A DNA stretch of 64,000 nucleotides, taken from NCBI GenBank assembly GCA_036927565.1, contig JAYESD010000001.1, positions 4,836,001-4,900,000 of the forward strand, written 5' to 3'. The notes below the pieces were generated by a model. The model searched no databases. It had not been told where the DNA came from and was given only the letters and a program-made list of their open reading frames with translations. Both the position numbers and the translations under genes were made by a program. This DNA comes from Tuctoria greenei. Lineage: Eukaryota; Streptophyta; Magnoliopsida; Poales; Poaceae. Positions within the stretch are counted from its first letter, which is position 1, and each line of letters opens with the position of its first letter. Below, piece by piece: positions 9,283-19,097 of the stretch.

Positions 9283-9849
9283 TTTGATAATCAGAACAGG
9301 TCGAGATCGGGACGTGCGTACCGTGGCTCGGCTGCGCGGATCCGGTGCGACTCGACTGAGAGCGAGGTGAATCTCGACGGCTTCGAGGAGGCGAAAGTCG
9401 TCGAGTGGATTCGAGGACGCTGGGTGGGACGAGATCTGGTAGCGCTCAGGGACGAGATCCGGCCGGGGAATCGGGCTCCTCGCTCACGAAGGGCAACATC
9501 TGCGGACTTCGACGTGTGCGACCAGGCGTGCCAATCGATTAAGCGGAGCGCCGGCTCGGCGCGTGTCGTGTCGTGTCGGTCGAGGGCTGAATATTGGCGG
9601 CGTCGACTGTCGGGTGCGGCGGCTCCTCGCGGGTGCCGATCTCCTGCGGCTGGTGGTGGCGTTGCGTAAGTCCCGTGCGGGATAGGGTTCCACAGAGAAA
9701 CTTCTTGGGTCGGCTCGTGGGCATCCGAAATAGTGAGTTTCAGGAGGCTGCGTGAGTAACCGAGTTGGGCTGCATCAGACCGTGGTCTGCAGCAGTGATT
9801 GAACAAGGGCGATCTGTTTTGTGCGCTGATTTGGTTCGTGGGACAACTG

Positions 9850-10663
9850 TGTAAGATGAACAGTAAAATTGCGTTACACTTCCCCATGTTATCGAAGACC
9901 AACTACACATCAGGGGCCATCAAGATGAAAGTTTTTTTGAAGGCGCAGGGGGTATGGGAAGTTGTGGAAGTGACAAAAGGACAAGGTTGATCCAAAAATA
10001 GATCAGTTGGCTCTTGCGGCAATCTATCACGCTATTGTGAAGATACTCTGATGCGAATTTTCGAACAAGAGAGACAAAAAGACGCTTGGGACATGATCAA
10101 GACCAAGTTCTTAGGTGAAGAACACGTGATGGAAGCAAGAATTCAAACTCTTTAGAACGAGCTTGATGTGATGGAGGAGATTCCATCGGCGATTTTGACA
10201 AAGGATGATGATCATCGTTGCAAAGATTTGTGGTGTTGATGGAAAAGTTAAAGAAAGTTATATTGTGAAGAAATTATTGCGTGCTCTGCCTTCGAAGTTT
10301 CTCTATATTGCATCTACCATTGAGCAGTTTGTTGATCTAAAAACAATGACTGTGAAGGAGCTCGTTGACAGACTGAAGGCATATGAAGAACGAGTGCAGG
10401 ACTTCAACAATCATGAGCACGAAGAAAAACTCTATTTAACAAGGAAAGAGTGGAAAGCAAGAGAGACAAAGGATGAAGAAAATCTTCATTTGACAAAAGA
10501 GGAGTGGGAAGCAAGAGAGTCAAAAGAGAAGAAGAAAAAGAAATTGGACAAATCGAAGATTCGTGCTTCAACTGTAACAAGTATGGACATTTTGCTGATG
10601 AGTGTTTCAAGGGCAAGGAAGATGAGAATGCGTTTGAAGTGGAGTTGTTTTGATATCATATGA
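9850..10663 (+). pseudogene. Copia-type gag remnant
   Basis: The reading is broken by stops (for example near 10050, 10155 and 10230) but recognisable: a WEVVE-like copia gag start, an alanine-rich helix, KLLRALPSKFLYIASTIEQ, then an ELVDRLKAYEERVQ coiled segment, and Lys/Glu-rich repeats (LTRKEWKARE, LTKEEWEARE). In a shifted frame at about 10558-10620 there is a zinc knuckle of the form C-X2-C-X4-H-X4-C. Gag forms the particle shell; this copy could not make a full protein. Confidence 0.72.
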
Positions 10664-10792
10664 TCAAATGTGTGTGTTTGGGGTGTAGTGCCCACCCCAA
10701 AGGGTTGTAGTGCCCAATTCAAATTTGTGTTCGAGATGTAGTGCCCATCTCGGCGAGATGTAGTGCCCATCCCATAGTGTGTGCAAGATTAA

Positions 10793-10994
10793 GGTCCTGT
10801 TTGACACAACTTCTGCTGCAACTTATTCATAAAAATAAGCTGAGGGTGTGCCAAACGGGAAAATTCTGTAACAGCTTATTAGTTCATCTGCTTTTCAGAA
10901 TGAACTAAAAACAGGACATAAGAAGAAACTGCTTTCCACCATCTTTTCAAATAAGCTGCTTTTGTAACAAGTTCCAGTTGTGCTAAACAGGGGC
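10793..10994. mobile_element. Tourist/PIF MITE nested in the gag-only element
   Basis: 202 bp with TAA target copies at 10790-10792 and 10995-10997. The ends are GGTCCTGTTTGACACAACT and the reverse complement of AGTTGTGCTAAACAGGGGC, a clear inverted repeat. It separates the host element's repeated TGTAGTGCCCA words, so it arrived after the host. Confidence 0.85.
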
Positions 10995-11156
10995 TAAGTG
11001 AACATCCTGAGAGTGTAGTGTCCACCCTAAGTGTGTGCTGGATGAAGTGAACATCCTAGAAGTGTAGTGTCCACCCTAAGTGTGTGTAGAATGGAATGTG
11101 TGTTTTCATCCTACATTAGTGTGAGTGTGTCCTAGAAAAACGTGATTAAGAGGGTG

Positions 11157-11341
11157 TGTTGAAGTTAATCACGTTCTCTAGAATAAATTAGAGATTAGGG
11201 ATGTCCAGGTCGGATACGATTCGTTATTAGAGATAGAGTCCAAAGTAAGTTAGAGTCAGATGAGATTGTAAGAAGATCTCTATATATAGTTGCCGTTTCC
11301 CCCGGCAAATCAATCAAGAAAAACAGTAGGGATTTCCAACA
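11157..11341 (+). repeat. 3' LTR of the gag-only element
   Basis: 185 bp, same ends and TATA position as the left LTR. It is preceded by a short purine tract (AAGAGGG, 11148-11154) that would serve as the polypurine primer site. Confidence 0.87.
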
Positions 11342-11346
11342 GTATC

Positions 11347-11829
11347 AAGAGAGCTCTCAGTGGTATGTTGAAGGTCAGCCCTGTGGTTGAGACAAGGCTG
11401 ACATCCAGAAATCACAGCGAGAAGATTTCAGATCTCTGTAGCCCAGGGAAACAGTCAGACATGCATGCCTAAGTTTTATTTGGTTGATGATCACTGCATG
11501 CTACTCTAAAAGAGCATTTTTACAAAAGTTAACTGAAAACATATCAAGAAGTTAGTTAACGTTTGAGGTATACAGCTGGAACTCTGTCCCATTATCTAAA
11601 AAAACGTTTGAGGTATACGGCAGGGAGTCCAAGTTCACTGTTGTGATTCTCAATTACCCGGTAGTAACCACAAGCTATATTTCCAGACGCTTTCGTCAGA
11701 AGTAAAGACTATAATATACACTCAAATAACCTCAAATTTGTAATGCCCGACCTGCGAAGAGGTTCTACTCACACAAGTGAAAACAAATGGCATTACCAAC
11801 TACATAGTACATACAGTATCATTATCTTA
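11347..11829. other. 3' flank and UTR of the RopGAP gene
   Basis: AT-rich non-coding sequence after the RopGAP stop codon. No other gene seen. Confidence 0.4.
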
Positions 11830-14756
11830 TCATACCCAAGCTTGCCTTGCTTCTCTGGGGGCATCAAAGACCACAACATCTGCAGACTTCTTCATGGACC
11901 TACTCAATTGAAACACAGGATGCCTGCAAAGCCTCTCAACCCCTTTCCTAAAACTAAATCTGTCAAACAAGCCTTCCACATTTCTATTACCAAATCCTTT
12001 TCCAGAATTGTTGACTTGGTTATTCGAATCAGTACCGAGAAGAGAAACATTACTGTGGCTTTTCTTGTGCTCTATATCGATTCCACCCGTCTTTGGTTCA
12101 TCAGAACGGCTTTGTACACTATGATCATGAGATTTCTCAGCTACAAAGAGTTGATCCGAAGTAGTCCTATCCATCATGGGAAAATCAACATTGTTTTGAC
12201 TTGAAAGGGTTGCATGTTTCTCCAAATGCTCTGGTATCTGAACTTCATCTCGGTCAGTCGGGGAATCAGAGCATGATTGCAATGCCTTAACTGCTCCAGT
12301 TGCCTCCTTTCTTTCTTTTAAAGTCTTTACGATTAAAGTCTTGAGGAAATTCATCACCTGAACTGCATGTATCAGAGCAGTTAATGGATCGGCCATCTGA
12401 AAGAGATACACCAGGATTAGCGTATGCATTTGTTGAAATCTGAAGGCATAAAAGAAGTTAAATGAAGGAGTTTATGATAACCTGAGTCATATTTGGTGCA
12501 AACACCATTGCAATATTCCGGGCGTTCATCTTATTGTATTTTTCATGCTCCACAACATCGGCCATCAGATTAACAGCCCAATTAAGTAATGCTGCTTCCA
12601 CTGGTGGTAGCATCGAGGCAAGGAGAACACACTCCTCTTCAGTGTTGCAATGCAATACTTGCCCTGGTGGTGTTAGTGCATCCAATACCCCTGCAGGAAG
12701 TTCTCGAAACCATGCCTACAAAAAAGGCACCACTGGTGATGATGGAATGATGTAGAAGAAAAATGGGAACAACATGAGTGTCTGTCTGACAACTATTTCT
12801 GATAAAACAGTTCTGTTATTCTAAGGATCGTATGTATTTTTGCCTTACAACAACCAATTTGTGCTATTCTGAACTGTATGTGCCTTGGTCTGTCAGTTTG
12901 AGTTTTTCCTCAATCAAAAAAAAAAAAAATTAATGAAAGAACTGCAGATGGATATTAATTGAGTTCACAGTACCTTTATCAACCCAGCAAGGCAGTGTAA
13001 GTCAACTTCATCTGGAACCACTCCACTGTTCAATTGGTCTCTGACATACACTTCCTGGCTGTTTTCTGCGTTAATCCTGAAGATCCCTTCAATCTAAAAC
13101 AAAAATCGATAGATAAGTTTCTCACCGGGTTGAGTACCAAACCATTGACAGTTGCTAAATTCATAGCAGTTTGCCTATACCTTGAGTCCCTCACGTACAT
13201 ATAAATTCCTTTGCATCAACAATAGTACTGTGGGCACACTGTTTCCTCTATGGTCATATGAGCATTGCAGAGAGGTGGGTGAAACCCCAAATACACTCAC
13301 ACTGCACGTAGAATTAGAGCTAGAAAAAGTTAGAGAATAGCAAAATAATAAACAGGAATATCATGTGTAAGGTCCAGTGATGTAGGCATGAGGTCAATAT
13401 AACAGCTTAAAACCTTGATGCACATCCAACACCGCAAGAAATATATCCATATTTTTTAGCTCTGCAGACTAGGTTGATAGAGATACTATTGAAATCGAGA
13501 TTTGATATCAGCCTAAACCGACCATATGAATCATATTTGTAAATGTAAAAAGGAAACAAATATCAGAGTATATCTGATGCAAGCACAGATGTCCCAGAAC
13601 ACAATGAATTAGTCCCTCCTAGCTGCCTATGCTAGACAACAGACCAACCATATGAAACGGCCCTGTTGCATCAAGATCAAGCACAGAGGCAAATATGTTT
13701 GGCAGCAAAATCCACCGAAGGGCAGAATAAACCTTAACTGTGTACTAACTGATTTCTTTCGTGTGCCCCAATTTATTTTGAGAATCATAAGCCCTCAGAT
13801 ATCTTCAACCAGTTCATATTTCTTGCGTCACGGCACCAATGGCAAGTGCAGAGAGAGCAGAAGAAACCATCCAGAATTGCTAAGAATTCTCATCTGTACT
13901 TCTTTAAACAGAAAACAACAACTTGTACTTTAAAAGCGCCACTCGTCCTGTCTTTTAAGGTGACCAAGTTGTTCAATCATCATTAATTAATTTGAAACAC
14001 GTAATTAACTCCCTTACCCCTACACCGGGTCATATCCAGATGCGAAGAAGAACAAAACACAGCTCACTTCCATCAGTTTGCTTTGGATCGTTCGGGAACG
14101 CAAGACTAGTGCCTAAACTCCAACGAAGTTTATAATTCGGGATCACTAAGAACAGCGGAAATAACATTTGCCGTCAACGCGCAGCATGTTTCGGCGCCCA
14201 ACTCAGGAAAACAACGTACAATTCCGTCACGGAAGCAGCGACACAAAACCAGACTGGAAGATTTTAAGAAAAAATAAAGTTTAATTGCTGACAAGGCAGT
14301 AAGTAGCATGTGCAAGCTTATACACTACCTGGCGCTGGGCGTGGGCCGCGGCACGTCGGGCTCGAGGTCGGCGGGGAGACCGAGGAAGCCGCCGAAGCGG
14401 TCGAAGGTGACGTGGGAGACGTGGCGCACGTCCGTGGGCCGCCCAATCTCGATCCCGTGTCCCTCCCCTTCGCTGCTGCTGCCGTTGCTGCTGTCGTCGT
14501 CGTCGTCGTCCGTCACGGCGCCGGCGGTGCACATGACCAGCGACCTCCGCAGCGCCCCGACCACCGCGCCCACCAGCCCTCCTCCTCCTCCTCCCGCTCC
14601 CCTCCCGGTCCGCAGCATGTACGGCGGCGAGGAGACCGTCCCGTCCTCGCTCCCCGCCTCTTCGTCCTCCTCCTCAAACTCCTCTTCTTCCTCCTCCTCG
14701 TCGTCGGAACGCGCGGGGGAGACCTGCAGCCCGAACCGCATCTGGAACGGCGCCAT
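11830..14756 (-). CDS. Rho GTPase-activating protein with CRIB motif (RopGAP)
   Basis: Five coding exons in gene order: 14756..14329, 13301..13181, 13093..12974, 12715..12482 and 12396..11830. All introns are GT-AG with consistent phases, giving 489 residues. The protein starts with an acidic Glu/Asp-rich N-terminus. The CRIB motif at about residues 100-126 (IEIGRPTDVRHVSHVTFD) binds active ROP GTPases. The RhoGAP domain runs from about residue 143 to 330. It includes the arginine finger in EGIFRINAEN, the KAWFRELP segment that spans an exon junction, and the NKMNARNIAMVFAPNMTQ motif. A Ser-rich C-terminal region follows. The protein would stimulate GTP hydrolysis on ROPs at the plasma membrane and so limit polar growth, hypoxia or defence signalling. 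The stop is at 11830-11832. No disabling change is seen. Confidence 0.92.
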
Positions 14757-14882
14757 TGCGGCGCGACGCGACGGCTCCGTCCGGGCTTCTTCGAGAGATG
14801 GACGGGAGAGCGGAAGGAAGGCGAGCGGGCAACAGCGGCTCGGCTTTCGTCCGTCCGTCGCTCGGGGGGCCTTGCCTCGCAG

Positions 14883-14891
14883 TTTTTATAC
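14883..14891 (-). promoter_or_regulatory. TATA box of the RopGAP gene
   Basis: Minus-strand GTATAAAAA, about 130 bp upstream of the start codon, implying a leader of about 100 bp. Confidence 0.6.
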
Positions 14892-14899
14892 CCGGTTTG

Positions 14900-16393
14900 A
14901 AACAATTGCTAACCCCCTGCTTTTTACTGCTAACAATTGATAATCTAACCTGCCCAGTTGCTCCTGCTCACGGAGTGTTTGATTGATTAATCCATCCACG
15001 TCGTTGCTGTCCGCTTTGGCGTGGCTGATTTTGAAATGCTTGGAGCAAAGTGGCCGAAGTGAGTGGTTGGGTTATGGTTATGGCGGGATTTATTAAAAGC
15101 CGCGGGCAGAGTGGGATGGGCCGGTGGGGGGAGCAGCAGCGACGCGCGGGGGACGGGGCGCCTGGCTCTCGATCTGCTGGCGCGCGGCGTGGTTGCTGGT
15201 GCCTGCCTGCCTGCGCGCGTGTGCGGTGCGCGAGGAGGTCTTTACAGCCTGGGTTAGGCGGGAGCCAGTCGAGGCCGCAGCCGCAGGATGACCAGTTACC
15301 ACGTGCCGCGTCGTGCTCTGCTCGCGGTGGGTGCGAGTGCAGCCACAGCCAGCAGCATCAGCCGGCGCGGCGCCGGAAGATCGCGGTTTGGTGGCCGGGG
15401 GCAGGGGCGTGAGTCCGCCGTACGCGCGCGCCGTCGCCGCCGCCGCTGGTAAATCCGCGCGCGGGGCATCGTGGTAGATCGGCATCGTTTTACTTTTACC
15501 CCGGGTTTTCTGGCTTCCGTTTCGGGGAAAGGAAACGATCGCCGTCGCGTGCTGCTCCCTCCCGTACTCGCCCGGGGAACGGGAAGGTACAAAGCGTTGC
15601 GTCGCGGCAGCGCGGACCCCTGCCGCAACACATGGCAGACCGGACCGAGTACTCTTACGATACGTACGCGCGCATAGTTACTCCAATGTACTACTGTCCG
15701 ACCAGTTATTTCCAATCAATTGGCCCGTCCTGGAGGACCTGCCCCTACCGAGCGACACTTCTCTACGAGCCAGTTTGCAACAAAGACTTGAAAAACAAAC
15801 CGAAAAAAAAACCGATATCTTAGATTTCGGGTATTTTTCGAGTAGTGAACTGAGATAACTGATTATTATTTTTCTCAAGATCGGTTAACACCCTCCGACA
15901 TCTGAAATACTCCCCCTCGCCCGAGGTAGTATAGATAACCGCAAGTGACATTTCAACTTGCCATGCACACGCATGCCATCTAGCCGGTGTGCATGCATAT
16001 CCGTCGAGGTGGGCGGCGTGTCACTCTTACCTAGGGCGACGAGACATCCCAAACTAACAAATTTCTTCATGAGACCAGCAGGACGTACTACGTAGCACCT
16101 AGATATATGTGTCTTTTCTTTGTTTATCTTGCAGTTTTACTTGAGTTTTACTCATGGCATGCCGGTGGATCGACCGGTCGATCTCAAGGATTCTAAGCTT
16201 TTCGCTGCGAGCTAATACCACCTTCCCTCACCTGCACTGCACGTCGTCCGTTAGGGCATCGCTTTTGGCCCAAGAAAGAAGGTGATCGATGCAGGCTACG
16301 TGTTTGGTTTTGCTGTTCTCTGATGTGCCTCCTCGTCCTCGAGCACTCGTCAAATTTATCTTTCCCTTTACTGACAGTGATATACTGATGGTA
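14900..16393. other. RopGAP upstream region, no second gene recognised
   Basis: The part from 15060 to 15480 is very GC-rich and CpG-rich, with GCGCGC tracts and many overlapping long ORFs that are products of composition. I see no domain or splice-linked coding set. It may contain a CpG-island-like upstream promoter. The part after 15680 is AT-richer. Confidence 0.4.
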
Positions 16394-16473
16394 CTCTCCC
16401 CGTCCCGAAAAGTTTGTCGTTTTGTAGTTTAAAAATGAACTACAAAACGACAATCTTTCTGGAACGGAGGGAG
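16394..16473. mobile_element. Stowaway MITE (80 bp)
   Basis: TA copies at 16392-16393 and 16474-16475. The ends are CTCTCCCCGTCCC... / ...GGAACGGAGGGAG. The arms GTCGTTTTGTAGTTTA and TGAACTACAAAACGAC are almost perfectly complementary. Closely related to the copy at 6509. Confidence 0.87.
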
Positions 16474-16756
16474 TAATAGTTAAGAATATTTTATTGCTCC
16501 TGTTATGAAATAAATGATGTGCAGGACAAAAAATCTCCGGTTCAAATATAACTAAATTAGTTATCCTAAACGTCATTTATTTTCATAACAAAGAGTACTC
16601 AGGCAAACTGCTTATCTATATATATGAACGAGGTCAAACGCTATACAAACAAGCACTGACAAGTTAATTTTTGCATGCTTTCCCAAAAGCCAAATGAAAT
16701 CTCATACCAACAAGGCTCTTTATCACAACAGTCAGCTGGCGATTGACGAAGAACAG
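16474..16756. other. Intergenic
   Basis: AT-rich; nothing recognised. Confidence 0.35.
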
Positions 16757-16759
16757 TTA

Positions 16760-17158
16760 TGGTGTGTTTGGTTCGAGGGATATAGTGGGACGGGACGGGA
16801 CGATCTCACTTTTCTGTTGTTTGGTTTGGAGACATGTGGGATAGAGTCATCCCTCAAAAGAGAATATTCCACCTAGATGCGGGATGGAACCATCCCACCG
16901 AAAATATGGGGACGGATCCGTCCCACCTCCGTGAAGACAGGCGCGCGACCTTCCAGAAGTACTCATACTCACATATCCCTGTCCCATCATTTCATTCAAA
17001 CAAGAGACGGGATCATTCTGTCTCACACCATCCCACAAAACAAACAAGAAACAGTGATCGTCTCATCCCTCTAGACAAATAGAAAACGGGACCATCCCAT
17101 CCCTAAAAACTAGGATGGATTCATCCCATCCCACTTTGACTCCCAACCAAACACATCC
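16760..17158. mobile_element. PIF/Tourist-type MITE (399 bp)
   Basis: TTA target copies at 16757-16759 and 17159-17161. The ends TGGTGTGTTTGGTT and the reverse complement of AACCAAACACATCC form the inverted repeat. The subterminal region repeats GGGACGGGAC, ATCCCATCCC and GGGATGG words on both strands. The first roughly 180 bp resemble the start of the long PIF element at 23840: shared GGTTCGAGGGAT-like start, AGAATATTCC, and CATCC.ACCGAAA in the same order and spacing. It is therefore very likely a deletion derivative mobilised by that transposase family. Confidence 0.85.
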
Positions 17159-17161
17159 TTA

Positions 17162-17850
17162 TTAACCGGGTGGTCACAACAAAATTTCGAGACACTGATA
17201 CGTGTATGTCCACATACTGCTTGGCAGACCACCAGGAACGCCAGACTCAAAATTTCACCTGACGCGTGGTGGATCAGGAAGAACAAAAAAAAAGCATGTT
17301 CGTGCCGATCATTTATGACAAGTCACGATTCAAACATATGTAGTGCTCAGGAGATAATCCTTCTTCACTCTTGATGATGCGTTAGGGCCTAATCCACCAT
17401 TTTCCAGAACGAAGTGCTCAAGAGCTCCGAAAGAAAATGGGGAAAAAGGAGCAGGAAAGAAGCAACGCACCTACGCCTACGTGGTACCTGAAGATGATGT
17501 TAACCTGAAAAAAGACGAGCAAAATAAAGAAAGATAGTGCACATTGCTTCGCCCCCAAACAAATCGATTTCGGTTCTTGGTGCGCGGTGCTTTCTCCGAT
17601 TTGGACAGCTGAGGAGCTTTTGGACTTGTCTCGATTTGCTGGTGGCCACTCCCAACGGCAGATCGCAGCCAGAATTAACAAATGGACCGATGCAAAATGG
17701 CAGCGTGCCAACAAGTGTAGAACCCATGATGCAGCGACGTCACAGAGACGTTGCTCCATTTCTGTTGCCCTCTAGTGGAGCACTTGATGGAGCGATCAGT
17801 GTGTGATGACGATTTTTTTTCTCTTTTTAATGTGTGGGTGTGAGTGTGGC
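17162..17850. other. Intergenic, no certain gene
   Basis: A short plus-strand ORF near 17587-17775 contains a helix-turn-helix-looking stretch (GGHSQRQIAARINKW) but has no supporting start context or extension, so I do not call a gene. Confidence 0.35.
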
Positions 17851-18577
17851 TCTGTGGCAACATGACTGTTCGCACTCCAATGAGAGCAGCACTGACTGCA
17901 TTGTGGTTGTGGATTTCTGACTTTATCGTAGTAGTGGAGTAGGATATTGCTGCGCTTTTGTTTTCCATAAAACCAAGATGCAGTTATGTTGGTTGGGTCA
18001 GGACTGGTAAAACTTGGCAAGCACATGAAATTGCCGGACACTAGTCTACTCCCAGATGCTTGAGCTGGTTAAGGGAAGATGGTAGCATCTACGGCAACTG
18101 AGCAGGGTACACTCCTAAATTTCATTCGTTAGGGCTATCGTATATACTTTGTACTAATGTCAAGGAACCCAATATTTGACTTTGGTAACTCAGCACAGCA
18201 GAGCATGTAATAGATCTGTGGTACCATGACTGTTCGCACTCCAATGAGAGCAGCACTGACTGCATTGCGGTTGTGGATTTCTGACTTTATCGTAGTAGCG
18301 GAGTAGGATATTGCTGCGTTTTTGTTTTCCATAAAACCAAGATGCTGTTGTGTTGGTTGGGTCAGGACTGGTAAAACTTGGCAAGCACAAAAATTGGCGG
18401 ACACTAGTCTGCTGCCAGTTGCTTGAGCTGGTCAAGGGAAGATGGTAGTATCTACGGCAACTGAGCAGGGTACACTCATAAATTTCATTCGTTAGGGCTA
18501 TCGTAGATACTTTGTACTAATGCCAAGGAACCCAATATTTGACTTTGGTAACTCAGCACAGCAGAGCATGTAGATCT
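17851..18577. repeat. Tandem duplication, two copies of about 364 bp
   Basis: Copy 1 (17851..18214) and copy 2 (18215..about 18577) run head to tail, both starting TCTGTGGNANCATGACTG and ending near GCAGAGCATGTA. They differ by scattered substitutions and a few small indels (for example ATGAAATTGCC against AAAAATTGGC). No coding role is evident; the 80-90-codon ORFs in both copies lack family features. Confidence 0.9.
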
Positions 18578-19097
18578 GGCCCCTTTGCTGCGAGTTCAGA
18601 AACTGAAACGAATGTGTTAAGTGATCAATAAACAGCATAAGAGTGATGATGCAGTGTGTGGAGGTCAGGCTCTTATTAAAATATGATCAGTGAGATTTGA
18701 AGAATTGCTTATTTTGCCCCATTGTTCAATATTCAGCAATCAATATGCAATTATGCTTTATATAGGCGGACAAGCAAACTCCCACGGCCATACATTCATC
18801 ATTTCATTGTCACCTTGCCTGCCACTGAGACCCAAAACTTTTATGATTCGGTTTGGGCAGAGGGGCCTGCTTCCAAGTTACAATCCGGTAATCATGAATG
18901 GATTCACCTCGAATAGTATAGGAATGCTGCATACAGAAGGCCGATAATACATTGACATAGATGGCCCATATTTCTATCAAACATTTATATAATAAAGTTT
19001 ATGAATAACTACATGCTGGTGAATCAGAAGTATGGGAAGGGATACCATGCATGAGAGGACCATAGCTGATTTCTAAGATAAACTGTAGTAGTAGAAG
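18578..19097. other. 3' flank and UTR of UFD1
   Basis: Non-coding. The right part is probably the UFD1 3' UTR. No poly(A) signal can be assigned with certainty. Confidence 0.4.

Larger units (their letters stand above)
9097..11341 (+). mobile_element. Non-autonomous, gag-only copia-like LTR element
   Basis: A 2,245-bp element with short LTRs of 186 bp (9097..9282) and 185 bp (11157..11341). Both start TGTTGAAGTTAATCA and end GGATTTCCAACA or nearly so. The 5-bp target copies are GTATT (9092-9096) and GTATC (11342-11346), with one mismatch. A primer-binding site resembling the initiator-Met tRNA tail (TTGATAATCAGAAC, canonical TGGTATCAGAGC) starts at 9285. The interior has a gag remnant only: there is no protease, integrase or reverse transcriptase, so it must be mobilised by a related full element. 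A Tourist MITE has inserted inside it. Confidence 0.88.

Noticed and set aside
14308..14940. Long plus-strand ORFs of about 200 codons
   Set aside because: They are antisense to RopGAP exon 1 and result from its GC-rich, acidic-codon composition; the RopGAP reading explains the sequence.
15050..15715. Overlapping GC-rich ORFs as a gene
   Set aside because: Composition-driven open frames on both strands, with no domain, no splice-linked extension and no consistent start.
17537..17806. Short ORF with a helix-turn-helix-like stretch
   Set aside because: Only about 30 suggestive residues, no start or promoter support and no matching neighbouring exon.
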